Of a DNA stretch of 64,000 nt, positions 37,491 to 45,645 are shown piece by piece; position 1 is the first letter of the stretch, and each line of letters begins with the position of its first letter. This stretch comes from Chondromyces crocatus (GTDB lineage Bacteria; Myxococcota_A; Polyangia; Polyangiales; Polyangiaceae): positions 2,122,001 to 2,186,000 of the forward strand of contig NZ_CP012159.1 in assembly GCF_001189295.1 (NCBI RefSeq), given 5' to 3'. The position numbers and the translations under genes were made by a program. The notes under the pieces were generated by a model. The model did no database searches. It was given only the letters and a program-made list of their open reading frames with translations, and was not told the DNA's origin.

Positions 37491-38588
37491 ATGAATCTCC
37501 ACCAGCGGTTGGCCGCACTTCAGCCCCTCGGCACCCCCATGTGGGTCTACGACGCTGCTGCTTGCCGCATCCCCTGGGCCAACCGAAACGGCCTCGCCTT
37601 CTGGCGTGCCGCCACACCGGAGGAGCTGTACCAGCGCGACTTCTCCAACCTCTCCGACGCCGAGCGCACCCGCCAGCGCGTCAACCAGGAGGCCACCCTC
37701 AAAGGCGAGGTCCTGGTCCAGGAGATGACCCTCTTTCCTGGCGGAGCAGCCGTCCGGATCCGCTGCATCCTCTCTGCCATCCACCTCGACGACGGCCACC
37801 CAGCCGTCCTCTGCGAGGCCCACCCCAAAGACGATGTGGATCCCGTCCAGCTTCGTGGCGTCGAGGCCCTCCGCCACACCTCCGTCATCGTCGCCCTCGT
37901 CACCGCCTCGGGCGCCGTCCTCATGCAGAACCCGGCCTCTCAGCGCGTCTTCGATGTCAGCGAGACCATCGACGCCTGGTTCACCGACCCCGGTGTTCTC
38001 CAGCGCTTGAAGCAGGCGACGGCGGGAGGGCAGACCTTCCGGGACGAGGTCGAGGCCGAGACCCGCGAAGGCACCCGCTGGTGTCTCATGGAAGCGCGAC
38101 CCACCAAGGATCCGGCTACGGGCAAACCAGCGGTCCTGGTCCAGATGCTCGACGTCACCGCCCGGCGGGAGCGCGACGAGATGATCCAGCAGCAACGCAT
38201 GGAGATCCTCGCTCTCTCGGCGCCGATCCTGGATGTCGGCCAGAACAGCCTCGTCATGCCCGTCATCGGCGAACTCGACAGCGCGCGCAGCGCCCAGATC
38301 ACCGAGACCTTGCTCTCCAGCATCGTCGAGCGACGCGCACAGAACGTCATTCTCGACTTCACGGGCGCGAGCGGCATCAGCGTCCCCCATCTCCTCGCCC
38401 TGGTCCGTGCCCTCACGCTCCTCGGCGCCCGCCCCATCCTGTCGGGCGTCCGCGCCCCCCTCGCGCGCGAGCTGGTCGAAGAGGAGGCAACGCTGGAAGG
38501 GGTGCAGATCCTCCGCAACCTCCACCAGGCGATGGCGGCCTGTGCCGCGACACCGCGCGCACGACCACCGACGCGACCACCACGCTGA
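37491..38588 (+). CDS. PAS-STAS regulator (RsbR-like)
   Basis: 365 aa; ATG at 37491 begins MNLHQRLAALQPLGTPMWVYD. The N-terminal half has PAS-like features: ACRIPWANRNGLAFWRAATPEELYQRDFSNLS, and a second PAS/PAC-like segment ending VQMLDVTARRERDE. A short linker leads to a STAS domain (~245-350) with LSAPILDVGQNSLVMPVIGELDSARS and VILDFTGASGISVPHLLALVRALTLLGA, the RsbR/RsbS-type layout. Such proteins form stressosome complexes or regulate partner kinases. No RsbT/RsbS partner is adjacent. Its 3' end overlaps the convergent PHP gene by 176 bp. Confidence 0.82.
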   Translation: MNLHQRLAALQPLGTPMWVYDAAACRIPWANRNGLAFWRAATPEELYQRDFSNLSDAERTRQRVNQEATLKGEVLVQEMTLFPGGAAVRIRCILSAIHLDDGHPAVLCEAHPKDDVDPVQLRGVEALRHTSVIVALVTASGAVLMQNPASQRVFDVSETIDAWFTDPGVLQRLKQATAGGQTFRDEVEAETREGTRWCLMEARPTKDPATGKPAVLVQMLDVTARRERDEMIQQQRMEILALSAPILDVGQNSLVMPVIGELDSARSAQITETLLSSIVERRAQNVILDFTGASGISVPHLLALVRALTLLGARPILSGVRAPLARELVEEEATLEGVQILRNLHQAMAACAATPRARPPTRPPR

Positions 38589-40191
38589 GCGCCAGGAGCC
38601 CTGCAGGCGGCGGCGGGCCATCGCGTCCTGGAACAGTACACCCGCAGCCCCCTTCGTTCGCTGCCGAGATACCGGGAGCGAGCGGATCCGTGGCCGTGCC
38701 GGTGCGCAACCACAGGTGACTCGTCACGGTCCGTGGCTGCCCGTTCACCAGCACCTCGGCGCGGAAACGATCCTCACCGTCTCCCGGGTCGGTGGCCTTC
38801 AACTCTCCGACGAACGGATCGGTGTCGATCGGTACCGGATCGAGCGCCTGACCGTTGTGTACGAAGCGAAGCTCTGCGCCGATGCCACCGCTCACCCGCG
38901 CCTGGAATGTGGTCGAGCGAGCGAAGATGGTGTCACCCGTCGGGGTCACGCTCGACGCCAGCTCGATCATCGGATCGTCAGGACCTTGCAGCTTGACCAC
39001 CGTACGTCCCTTGCGGATGCCGTCGAGCAGCGCCGCCACGCTCAGCTCCTCGGCGAAGACCAGGGTCGTCGGATCGCCGATGGGGCTCTGGAACAGTCCC
39101 AGATCGACGCCAGCGCGGTGGTCGTCGCTGCCACCGAGCGCGGCGACGTGGAGCCCGCGCGCGCACAGCGCGTCCCAGAACGCGATCGCTGGCCACGTGA
39201 AGACCCCGTTCCCCGTGTAGGACAGCCCGCCCGACGCGATCTCCACGGCGCCGATGTGCTCGCCGCCCAGATCGTGCGCCCATGCGCAACCGATGCAGAG
39301 ATCGCCGACGTCGAACATGGGATGGTTGATGGAAAAGATGGCGCCTTGATCCGCGAAGGCGCGCGCAGCGCCCTCGATGGTGACCCCATCGAGCCCGATC
39401 TTGTGATCGACCCAGCGCGTCGCCCCGACACCGTTCGCATGGCCGTCGTACGTCGTGAACTCGACGCCGGGAACGAACAGCAGATCCGGGTGGCGCGCCT
39501 GCGCGGCGTTGAAGAAGTCGAGCTGCGAGGTCGTGTTGTGATCGGTGATCTCCACGAAATCGAGCCCGCGTTTCCGGGCGAACGTGGCGATCTCATCGAG
39601 CGGCGGGCGCGCATCCCCGCTCTCCATCGAGTGGACGTGGAAGTCGCCGGCGTACCACCGCGGTCCGGTGGCGAGCGGCGGTGAAGCCACGTGAGGGGCG
39701 CGCTCGGGCTGGGGAGCCAGGGTCCCCGCGTCCCGTAGGACGATCTCGAGCGTGTAGGCAGCAGGTGTCGTCTTGATCTGCGCCTTGCCGACGACCACGT
39801 GCCACGTGCCGGCGGAGATGGGACCGGCGAGGTAGCTGCGGGACGCCGCCTCGACGCCGACGACGGCGGGCTCCGCGTTGCCGCCTCCCCAGCCGCGGAA
39901 CCCGGTCGGGTCGTAGAGGCCCCAGTCGAGGACGTTCTGTGCGACCAGGTTGGTGTGACGGACCTCGATCTCGACGATGCCCTCGGGCACATCGAACGGG
40001 ATGAGGAAATGATCGGGTCCGTCGGTGGGCGCTTCGCCGGCGAGGGGAAGGATGATCTCGTCGGCGCGCGCAGGCGCAGACAGGAGGAGCGTGGCGGCGA
40101 GGAGCGCTGGTGTGATCTGCGTGGCGGCGCGAACCGCTGAGGTGACCCGCGTGGCGGTGGACGGGACCCTGACCGTGGCACAGCGTGACAT
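38413..40191 (-). CDS. Secreted PHP-domain metallohydrolase (CehA/McbA-like), MYXO-CTERM-like
   Basis: 592 aa from ATG 40191. Signal peptide ends near SAPARADE. After a beta-sandwich N-terminal part comes a PHP domain with its metal ligands visible: GDFHVHSMESGD, EITDHNTTSQ, VPGVEF, HANGVG, SINHP and GGSDDHRAG. CehA/McbA-type enzymes hydrolyse esters or phosphoesters. Near the C-terminus are NEGGCGCTVP, a hydrophobic helix and Arg, like MYXO-CTERM, but the frame continues ~30 residues (Pro/Arg/Gly-rich) past it and overlaps the PAS-STAS gene. It is the intact relative of the decayed fragment at 42.5-42.7 kb and lies 82 bp downstream of a Cys-rich lipoprotein gene. Confidence 0.85.
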   Translation of the reverse strand: MSRCATVRVPSTATRVTSAVRAATQITPALLAATLLLSAPARADEIILPLAGEAPTDGPDHFLIPFDVPEGIVEIEVRHTNLVAQNVLDWGLYDPTGFRGWGGGNAEPAVVGVEAASRSYLAGPISAGTWHVVVGKAQIKTTPAAYTLEIVLRDAGTLAPQPERAPHVASPPLATGPRWYAGDFHVHSMESGDARPPLDEIATFARKRGLDFVEITDHNTTSQLDFFNAAQARHPDLLFVPGVEFTTYDGHANGVGATRWVDHKIGLDGVTIEGAARAFADQGAIFSINHPMFDVGDLCIGCAWAHDLGGEHIGAVEIASGGLSYTGNGVFTWPAIAFWDALCARGLHVAALGGSDDHRAGVDLGLFQSPIGDPTTLVFAEELSVAALLDGIRKGRTVVKLQGPDDPMIELASSVTPTGDTIFARSTTFQARVSGGIGAELRFVHNGQALDPVPIDTDPFVGELKATDPGDGEDRFRAEVLVNGQPRTVTSHLWLRTGTATDPLAPGISAANEGGCGCTVPGRDGPPPPAGLLALSVVVASVVVRAVSRHRPPSPGGGCGGSAPLPALPPLRPARARGGRGRPTGWGGRRGA

Positions 40192-40273
40192 GCCCTGGAG
40201 GGTACATGGGCCCTGTGCCGAGAGCTGTCGTCCTCGGGTGGGGAAGCGCGGTTTGCCGGGAGGAGGCCTTCGT

Positions 40274-40984
40274 TCAGTAGACGATCTGGCTGTACGGGCA
40301 CTGCGCCTGGATCTCCTCGACGTTGCAGTCCGAGGGCGGCATGCAGTCGTAGGTCTCCTGGCACTCGGCGCTCTGCTCGCAACCACAGCCGCAGGCGTTG
40401 CCGAAGGCCTCGGTGTTCTCGGGGCAGTTGTAGTCGATCACCTCGCACTGCGCGGGGTCTTCACTGACGTAGTCGCGATGCCATTCGCTTTCCGGATTGC
40501 ACTCGCAGGCCATCTCCGTACATGCGACGCTCCCGTCCGCGGTGCAGGTGCAGGTGTTGCAGCCGTCTGCCGAAGGGAAGCTGGCGCCATCGGGGTACGT
40601 CTGGCCTTCGTACTCGCAGACCTCCTCGCAATCGGGCGCCGTGCAAACCCTCTCGCCCTCCGCGGTGCAGTAACAGACGGGCTCGCAGTTGTTGGTCCCC
40701 TCGGGGCCTGGAGCCGCCTCGTCGCCGATGACGCCATTGTCGTCACACGTCACCGGCCCGCAGGCCTTCAGTGTGCAGAACACGTGCCCGCCCTCGCTAC
40801 AGCCGCAGCCGTTGCAGCCGTCCGACGCGGGGAAGGAGTCACCGACCTCATAGGTGGTGCCTTCGTACGTGCAGGTCCCGCCGCTGTCGTTGCCCAGGAT
40901 GATGCACCCCGTGAGGGTGATGGGGGCCGCGAGGGCCATGGCGAGCAGGCTGCTGCGAAGGGACGAGAAGCTGAAGGTGTTCAT
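40274..40984 (-). CDS. Cys-rich lipoprotein, paralog 1
   Basis: 236 aa from ATG 40984, with AGGAG seven bases upstream. Signal peptide with lipobox LTGC at residue ~27, so predicted lipoprotein. Three Cys-rich modules follow: CTYEGTTYEVGDSF..DGCNGCGC, a middle CYCTAEGERVC module, and CEYEGQTYPDGASF..DGCNTCTCTADGSVACTEMAC, the pattern of von Willebrand factor C or pacifastin-like domains. A conserved tail (CEVIDYNCPENTEAFGN..CPYSQIVY) with its own cysteines ends it. One of four tandem paralogs. A sigma54-like promoter is at 41074-41089. The PHP gene follows 82 bp downstream. Role unknown; such modules usually bind proteins or inhibit proteases. Confidence 0.85.
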   Translation of the reverse strand: MNTFSFSSLRSSLLAMALAAPITLTGCIILGNDSGGTCTYEGTTYEVGDSFPASDGCNGCGCSEGGHVFCTLKACGPVTCDDNGVIGDEAAPGPEGTNNCEPVCYCTAEGERVCTAPDCEEVCEYEGQTYPDGASFPSADGCNTCTCTADGSVACTEMACECNPESEWHRDYVSEDPAQCEVIDYNCPENTEAFGNACGCGCEQSAECQETYDCMPPSDCNVEEIQAQCPYSQIVY

Positions 40985-41073
40985 GGCAAGTCTCCTGAGG
41001 CGATGCGTGGTTCTGGGCATCGAGAAAGGGATGCGGCATCCCACGTCGCTCGGCCCCGCTGGACGAGCCTGTA

Positions 41074-41089
41074 TTCAATGTGTGTGCCA
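41074..41089 (-). promoter_or_regulatory. Sigma54-like promoter of Cys-rich paralog 1
   Basis: Minus-strand TGGCACACACATTGAA: the -24 TGGCAC is intact and five bases separate it from TTG of the -12 box, which reads TTGAA instead of TTGCA. It lies 90 nt before the start codon. The same element with the same spacing occurs before the three other paralogs. Confidence 0.6.
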
Positions 41090-41394
41090 GCCTGGAGTTC
41101 CCTGATCTGGAGCGACGCTTCCGGGGCAGCGTGGTTGGAGGAATGGCGCGTCGAGAGGCTTGAAATCAGGCGCGATGCGCCGCTGCACAGCCCTGTCGAG
41201 CGCGCTCACCGAGGTCGTTCGCACGCGGGCTTCATCGAGGATCGTGGCGATGTGGGGCGGGCCGCCGAGGCATCGTCGGCGAGCTATGGCACAGGATGGC
41301 GCATCACTTCCCTCGGGAGGGCAGGGGGCGCGAAGGAAGCGCGAGGGAAGAGAGAGCTCGACGAACGAACTCCGGGGACCAGGACGGCACCGGG

Positions 41395-41585
41395 CGACGT
41401 TGAGCGGTGACAGCTCGGTCCAGGTGCTGGTGCTGGCGTCGTACGCTTCGACCGTCGGTGCGCTCAGGCGCAGGCAGGAGGAGCGTGGCAGCGAGGAGCG
41501 CAGGTGCGATCCACGTGGCAGTGCGAATCGCCGAGGTGCTTCGCGTGGAGGTGGACGGGACCCTTGCCGTGGCACCGCGTGGCAT
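41395..41585 (-). pseudogene. Hybrid remnant: PHP-gene leader joined to kelch fragment
   Basis: Downstream of paralog 2, the minus strand reads MPRGATARVPSTSTRSTSA, closely matching the PHP-protein signal peptide region (MSRCATVRVPSTATRVTSA), including ALLAATLLL. It then switches frame to YDASTSTWTELSPLN, which matches the kelch gene's YDASTDTWTELSPLN. Neither continues as an intact gene. It is a decayed duplicate built from parts of two neighbours. Confidence 0.7.
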
Positions 41586-41690
41586 GCCTTCGAGGGCGCA
41601 TGGGCCCCGCGCCGAGGGCTGTCATCCTCGCGCGGGGAGTCGCGGCTTACCGGGTGGGGGCCGTCGTTCGGTGCGGGTGGGGGCCTTCGC

Positions 41691-42401
41691 TCAGTAGACG
41701 ATCTGGCTGTAGGGGCACTGCGCCTGGATCTCCTCGACGTTGCAGTCCGAGGGAGGCATGCAGTTGTAGGTCTCCTGGCACTCGGCGCTCTGCTCACAAC
41801 CGCAGCCACAGGCGTTGCCGAAGGCCTCGGTGTTCTCGGGGCAGGCGTAGTCGATCACCTCGCACTGCGCGGGGCTCTGGCCAATGTAGTCACGCCACCA
41901 CTCGGTCTCCGGGTTGCACTCGCACGCCATCTCCGTGCAGGCGACGCTCCCATCGGCGGTGCAGCTGCAGGTGTTGCAGCCGTCCGCCGCGGGGAAGCTG
42001 GCGCCCTCGGGGTATGCCTGGCCCTCGTACTCGCAGACCGGCGCACAGTTCGGTGCCGAGCAGACCATCTCGCCCGCTTGGGTGCAGTAACAGGTGCTCT
42101 CGCAGTTGCTGCTCGAATCGGGGCCCGGGAACGCCTCGCCCACGGGGACGCCGCTGTTGTCGCACGTCACCGGCTCGCAGCCCATCAGGGTGCAGGCAAC
42201 GTTCCCGTTCTCGGTACAGCTACAGGTGTTGCAGCCGTCTCCTGCGGGGAAGGAGTCCCCGACCTCGTAGGTGGTGCCCTCATACGTGCAGGTCTCGCCG
42301 CTGTCGTTGCTGACGATGATACACCCCGTGAGGGCGGCGGGCGCCGCGACGGCCAGCGCGAGCAGGCTGCTGCGAAGGAACGAGAAGCTGAAAGCGTTCA
42401 T
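41691..42401 (-). CDS. Cys-rich lipoprotein, paralog 2
   Basis: 236 aa, ATG 42401, close to paralog 1 over its whole length. Lipobox LTGC near residue 27, three Cys modules (CTYEGTTYEVGDSF..CNTCSCTENGNVACTLMGC, a middle module ending CYCTQAGEMVC, then CEYEGQAYPEGASF..CNTCSCTADGSVACTEMAC) and the conserved tail ending CPYSQIVY. The signal peptide MNAFSFSFLRSSLLALAVAAP is shared with paralogs 3 and 4. A sigma54-like element lies 88 nt upstream. Between it and paralog 1 are remnants of PHP and kelch genes. Confidence 0.85.
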   Translation of the reverse strand: MNAFSFSFLRSSLLALAVAAPAALTGCIIVSNDSGETCTYEGTTYEVGDSFPAGDGCNTCSCTENGNVACTLMGCEPVTCDNSGVPVGEAFPGPDSSSNCESTCYCTQAGEMVCSAPNCAPVCEYEGQAYPEGASFPAADGCNTCSCTADGSVACTEMACECNPETEWWRDYIGQSPAQCEVIDYACPENTEAFGNACGCGCEQSAECQETYNCMPPSDCNVEEIQAQCPYSQIVY

Positions 42402-42488
42402 GGCGAGTCTCCTGAGTCGATGAGTCGCGGGTTGCTACGAGAGGGGGCGCCGCGTGCGTGCCGTTCGGCCCCGCTGGACGAGAGTGCA

Positions 42489-42504
42489 TACAATGCTCGT
42501 GCCA
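42489..42504 (-). promoter_or_regulatory. Sigma54-like promoter of Cys-rich paralog 2
   Basis: Minus-strand TGGCACGAGCATTGTA: the -24 half TGGCACG is perfect; the -12 half is TTGTA. The start codon is 88 nt downstream. PHP-derived remnant DNA ends within a few bases upstream of it, which marks the likely edge of the duplicated unit. Confidence 0.65.
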
Positions 42505-42508
42505 GGGT

Positions 42509-42744
42509 CGTCGCGTCCCGCAGGACGATCTCTCTCGGGCAGGTGGCATGCGGGCATCGTCCCGGCGCTGGGTCATGTCGACGACCACCGGCCACAGGTC
42601 CCCGCGGGGATGAGGCCGGCGAGATCGCTGCAGGACGCTGCGTCGACGCGGTGGACGGCCCATCGAACGGGATGGCGTGTGATCGCGAGGAATGCGGGGG
42701 TGAGCCGCGTGGCGATGAGCAGGGCTGGTGGCGTGGCACAGCAT
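42509..42744 (-). pseudogene. Decayed PHP-metallohydrolase N-terminal fragment
   Basis: In shifting frames the minus strand encodes pieces matching the intact PHP protein in order: VDAASCSDLAGLIPAGTC (intact VEAASRSYLAGPISAGTW), WPVVVDMTQ (intact WHVVVGKAQ) and EIVLRDATTLA (intact EIVLRDAGTLA). Frameshifts and lost sequence make it non-functional. It lies downstream of paralog 3, the position occupied by the intact PHP gene downstream of paralog 1. Confidence 0.75.
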
Positions 42745-42831
42745 GGCATGCCAGGGAGGGCACAGGGGCCATGCGCCGGGGGCCGCGCGTTCAGGCGAGG
42801 AAAGCGCGGTTTGCCAGGTGGGGGACTTCGC

Positions 42832-43443
42832 TCAGTAGACGATCTGGCTGTAGGGGCACTGCGCCTGGATCTCCTCGACGTTGCAGTCCGAGGGAGGCAT
42901 GCAGTTGTAGGTCTCCTGGCACTCGGCGCTCTGCTCGCAACCGCAGCCGCAGGCGTTGCCGAAGGCCTCGGTGTTCTCGGGGCAGGCGTAGTCGATCACC
43001 TCGCACTGCGCGGGGTCTTCACTGACGTAGTCACGCCACCACTCGGCCGCCGGGTTGCACTCGCAACCGATCTTCGTACACGCGACGCTCCCGTCGGCGG
43101 TGCAGGTGCAGGTGTTGCAGCCGTCTGCCGCGGGGAAGCTGGCGCCCTCGGGGTAGGTCTGGCCCTCGTACTCGCAGACCGGCGCGCAGAACATCTCGGT
43201 GCAAGCCACCGCGCCATCTTCGTCACATCGGCAGGTGTTGCAGTCCACGGAGAAGGTCTCTCCGACGTCGTAGGTGTTGCCCTCGTGCGCGCAGGCATTC
43301 TCGCCGTCGTTGTTCCCGTTGCTGGTCCCGCCGTCGTCGTTCCCGTCGCTGGTGACGACGATACACCCCGTCAGGGCGACAGGCGCTGCGACGACCAAGG
43401 CGAGCAGGCTGCTGCGAAGAAGCGAGAAGCTGGGAGCGTTCAT
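42832..43443 (-). CDS. Cys-rich lipoprotein, paralog 3 (two modules)
   Basis: 203 aa, ATG 43443 with AGGAG upstream. Same signal peptide family (MNAPSFSLLRSSLLALVVAAP, lipobox LTGC), then a Ser/Asn/Asp/Gly-rich linker, and only two Cys modules: CAHEGNTYDVGETFSVDCNTCRCDEDG and CEYEGQTYPEGASF..CNTCTCTADGSVACTKIGC. The tail CEVIDYACPENTEAFGN..CPYSQIVY is nearly identical to paralogs 1 and 2. The missing middle module shows that modules are gained or lost between copies. Confidence 0.85.
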   Translation of the reverse strand: MNAPSFSLLRSSLLALVVAAPVALTGCIVVTSDGNDDGGTSNGNNDGENACAHEGNTYDVGETFSVDCNTCRCDEDGAVACTEMFCAPVCEYEGQTYPEGASFPAADGCNTCTCTADGSVACTKIGCECNPAAEWWRDYVSEDPAQCEVIDYACPENTEAFGNACGCGCEQSAECQETYNCMPPSDCNVEEIQAQCPYSQIVY

Positions 43444-43826
43444 TGCGGGTCTCCTGAGTCGGAAGGTCACGGTGTGGTCGTTTCGATGAGGGGGCGCGCC
43501 GCGTCCGCGCTGTTCGGCCCCGCTGGGCGTCGACGGATACAATGCCTGTGCCATCTCGGAGTTCCGCCTGTCTGAATCGGTTTTCTGTACCCGCTTTGGT
43601 GAGGCGATGGCTTGCCCGAGGCCTCTGCATCTGGCGCTGCGCGTCGCGGATCCGGGCCGAGCGAACCAGGAGGTCGACAAAGCGAGGGGTGACCGTCATG
43701 TCGCGGTCATGGGACCGAACCGAGCCAGCGATGCCGGCAGCGTCGGCGCATCGCGTCAGCGCGGAGGGCTCAGTGTGCAGGGCTCGGCGCGCAGGACTCA
43801 GTGTGCCTGACCGAGCGCGCACGGCG
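43444..43826. other. Intergenic region between kelch gene and Cys-rich paralog 3
   Basis: No gene was recognised. It contains the sigma54-like promoter at 43538-43553 and the conserved leader of paralog 3. Upstream of that there is a short GGAGTTCC shared with the same position before paralog 1. Nothing else stands out. Confidence 0.5.
43538..43553 (-). promoter_or_regulatory. Sigma54-like promoter of Cys-rich paralog 3
   Basis: Minus-strand TGGCACAGGCATTGTA, 95 nt before the start codon. The -24 half is intact and the -12 half is TTGTA. A conserved CCAGCGGGGCC block follows between promoter and start, as in paralogs 1 and 2. Confidence 0.65.
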
Positions 43827-45335
43827 TCAGCGCTGGCGGCGTCGTCGGGATGCGAGCCATGCCATTCCGGCCATGGCCAGCCAGCCCGAGAGACCAGTGG
43901 CGCTGGTGCCTGCGCCCGCGGCCAGCTGGCATCCACCATCGTCATTCGAGCTTCCGCCGGCGCCGCTCGTCGGATTGCCCGGCTGACCGCCTGCGCCTCC
44001 TTGACCGGTGCCGCCCACGCCCTCGTCACCGCCTCCGCCACCGGCGCCACCAGCGCCACCCGTACCTGGCAGGGAGTCGACACAGACGTCGCCGTGGCAG
44101 AAGGCGCTCTCGCACTCGTCGCCAATGGCGCATGTCGAGCCGAGGATCCCCTGGCCGAAGGGATGAATCTCGACGCTGCTCAGGCCATCGTCGAACAGGC
44201 CGCCGGACTTGCCGCCTGCGAGGAGCAGCCCGGCCCCGGGAACCAGGACGGCACGGTGATTGAGGCGGGGGACGTTGAGCGGGGACAGCTCGGTCCAGGT
44301 ATCGGTGCTGGCGTCGTACGCTTCGACGGAGTCGACGCCCTGGCTGTTGTAGCCGCCTGCCACGACGGCGCGTCCGCTTGGGAGCAGGGTGATGGTGTGA
44401 TTGGCACGCGCGGTGTGCATGGGGGTGGTCTGCGTCCAGGTGCCGGCCGCGGGATCGTAGAGTTCCGCGCTGTCCGTCCCGGTACCGAAGTCTCCGCCGG
44501 TGACGAGCACGCGCCCGTCCCCGAGCAGGACCGCGCTGTGCCCCAGGCGCGCGAGGTGCATCGGAGCGGTCGCCGTCCAGGTGCGGGTCACCGGGTCAAA
44601 GAGCGCGGCGTCGGCGAGGGTCACCTGTTGCTCGCCATCCATGCTGCTGTAGTCCCAGCGCCACCCGCCGGCCATCAGCACCCTGCCGTCGGCGAGGCGC
44701 GTGGCGGTCGCGTTGTTCCAGCCGTTCGGGAGCGGGGCCGTGTGGAGCAGGGCGTTGGTCTGTGGGTCGTAGACCGAGAAGCTGAGGTTTTCGTCGAAGT
44801 CGAAGAACCCTCCAGCGACGAGCACAGTGCCGTCCTCGAGCAGGGTCGCGGTCCCGCCGGTGAAGATCATGAAGGTTGTGGCCGACCAGGCGTCGGCTGC
44901 GGGATCGTAGATCTGCGCCACGTCGTCGACGTTGCCGGAGACGAGCACGCGGCCGTCGGTCAGGAGCACGGCCTCGTGACCAGAGAAGGGGTACGGGAGC
45001 GAAGCGCGTGGGGTCCAGGTGTCGGTCGTCGGGTCGAAGGTCTCCGTAGTGTCGAGCCAGTCGAAGGTGTCCGTGCGCAGTCCGCCGACCACGAAGGGGG
45101 TGCCGTCCTGCAGGAGCGTCATGGTGTGCAGCGTCCGCGGTGCGGACAGCGGGGCGACCTCGCTCCAGAGATCGGTGGGCCCGCTCCCCTGGGCGCTGCG
45201 GGCCTCCTGGGTGAGCGCATGGCGGGCCGAGGCGCCCTCGTCACCGCAGCCTGCGGACGTGAGCACGAGCAGGCAGAGCGCAGCCGGGATGTGACCAGGA
45301 GAGGCGAGCTGCTGCAGAAGGGAACGTGTCTTCAC
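43827..45335 (-). CDS. Kelch-repeat lipoprotein with MYXO-CTERM-like end
   Basis: 502 aa from a GTG at 45335, with GGAG seven bases upstream; this start gives a signal peptide with lipobox (ALCLLVLTSAGC). The body (~60-400) is made of six or seven kelch units, each with patterns such as ATLLEDGTVLVAGGFFD, AVLLGDGRVLVTGGDF and HTITLLPSGRAVVAGGYN, predicting a beta-propeller. A Gly-rich linker with disulfide candidates (CAIGDECESAFCHGDVCVD) precedes GGCQ, a hydrophobic helix and SRRRRQR. Lipidation plus a C-terminal sorting signal would be an unusual combination. Fragments of a kelch gene also occur at 41.4 kb. Confidence 0.85.
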   Translation of the reverse strand: MKTRSLLQQLASPGHIPAALCLLVLTSAGCGDEGASARHALTQEARSAQGSGPTDLWSEVAPLSAPRTLHTMTLLQDGTPFVVGGLRTDTFDWLDTTETFDPTTDTWTPRASLPYPFSGHEAVLLTDGRVLVSGNVDDVAQIYDPAADAWSATTFMIFTGGTATLLEDGTVLVAGGFFDFDENLSFSVYDPQTNALLHTAPLPNGWNNATATRLADGRVLMAGGWRWDYSSMDGEQQVTLADAALFDPVTRTWTATAPMHLARLGHSAVLLGDGRVLVTGGDFGTGTDSAELYDPAAGTWTQTTPMHTARANHTITLLPSGRAVVAGGYNSQGVDSVEAYDASTDTWTELSPLNVPRLNHRAVLVPGAGLLLAGGKSGGLFDDGLSSVEIHPFGQGILGSTCAIGDECESAFCHGDVCVDSLPGTGGAGGAGGGGGDEGVGGTGQGGAGGQPGNPTSGAGGSSNDDGGCQLAAGAGTSATGLSGWLAMAGMAWLASRRRRQR

Positions 45336-45645
45336 GGGAGGCTCCTGTGAGTCAGGGAAAGGATGGGGCAACAAGACGAATGGAAGGTAGATGACGCCCT
45401 GAGGTGCTGGGCTGTCCAGTCCTGGAGGAGGATCGGGTGACCGTGAGGGGCAGGAGGGCGGCGAGGGGGGCTCGGCGGCAGGATGCCGAGCGTGGGGAAA
45501 GGCTCGGCTCAGCTCAGGGCACGCCAATGCTTGGCCTGGCGCCTTCCGCTTGCTCGGAGGCAGGCCACGCCGGGGAGGTACTCGTCGCCCGGAAGCGGTG
45601 TTCGCTCAGCCCGCGGCGTTCGCTCAGTCCGCGGTGTTCGCTCAG
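45336..45645. other. Intergenic region with 18-bp triplication at paralog 4 stop
   Basis: No gene was recognised. At 45595-45648 an 18-bp unit (GCGGTGTTCGCTCAGCCC with variants) occurs three times; the last copy includes the stop codon of paralog 4. The TTCGCTCAG core is also found at the stop of paralogs 2 and 3, so the triplication grew from the conserved 3' end. Confidence 0.6.
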
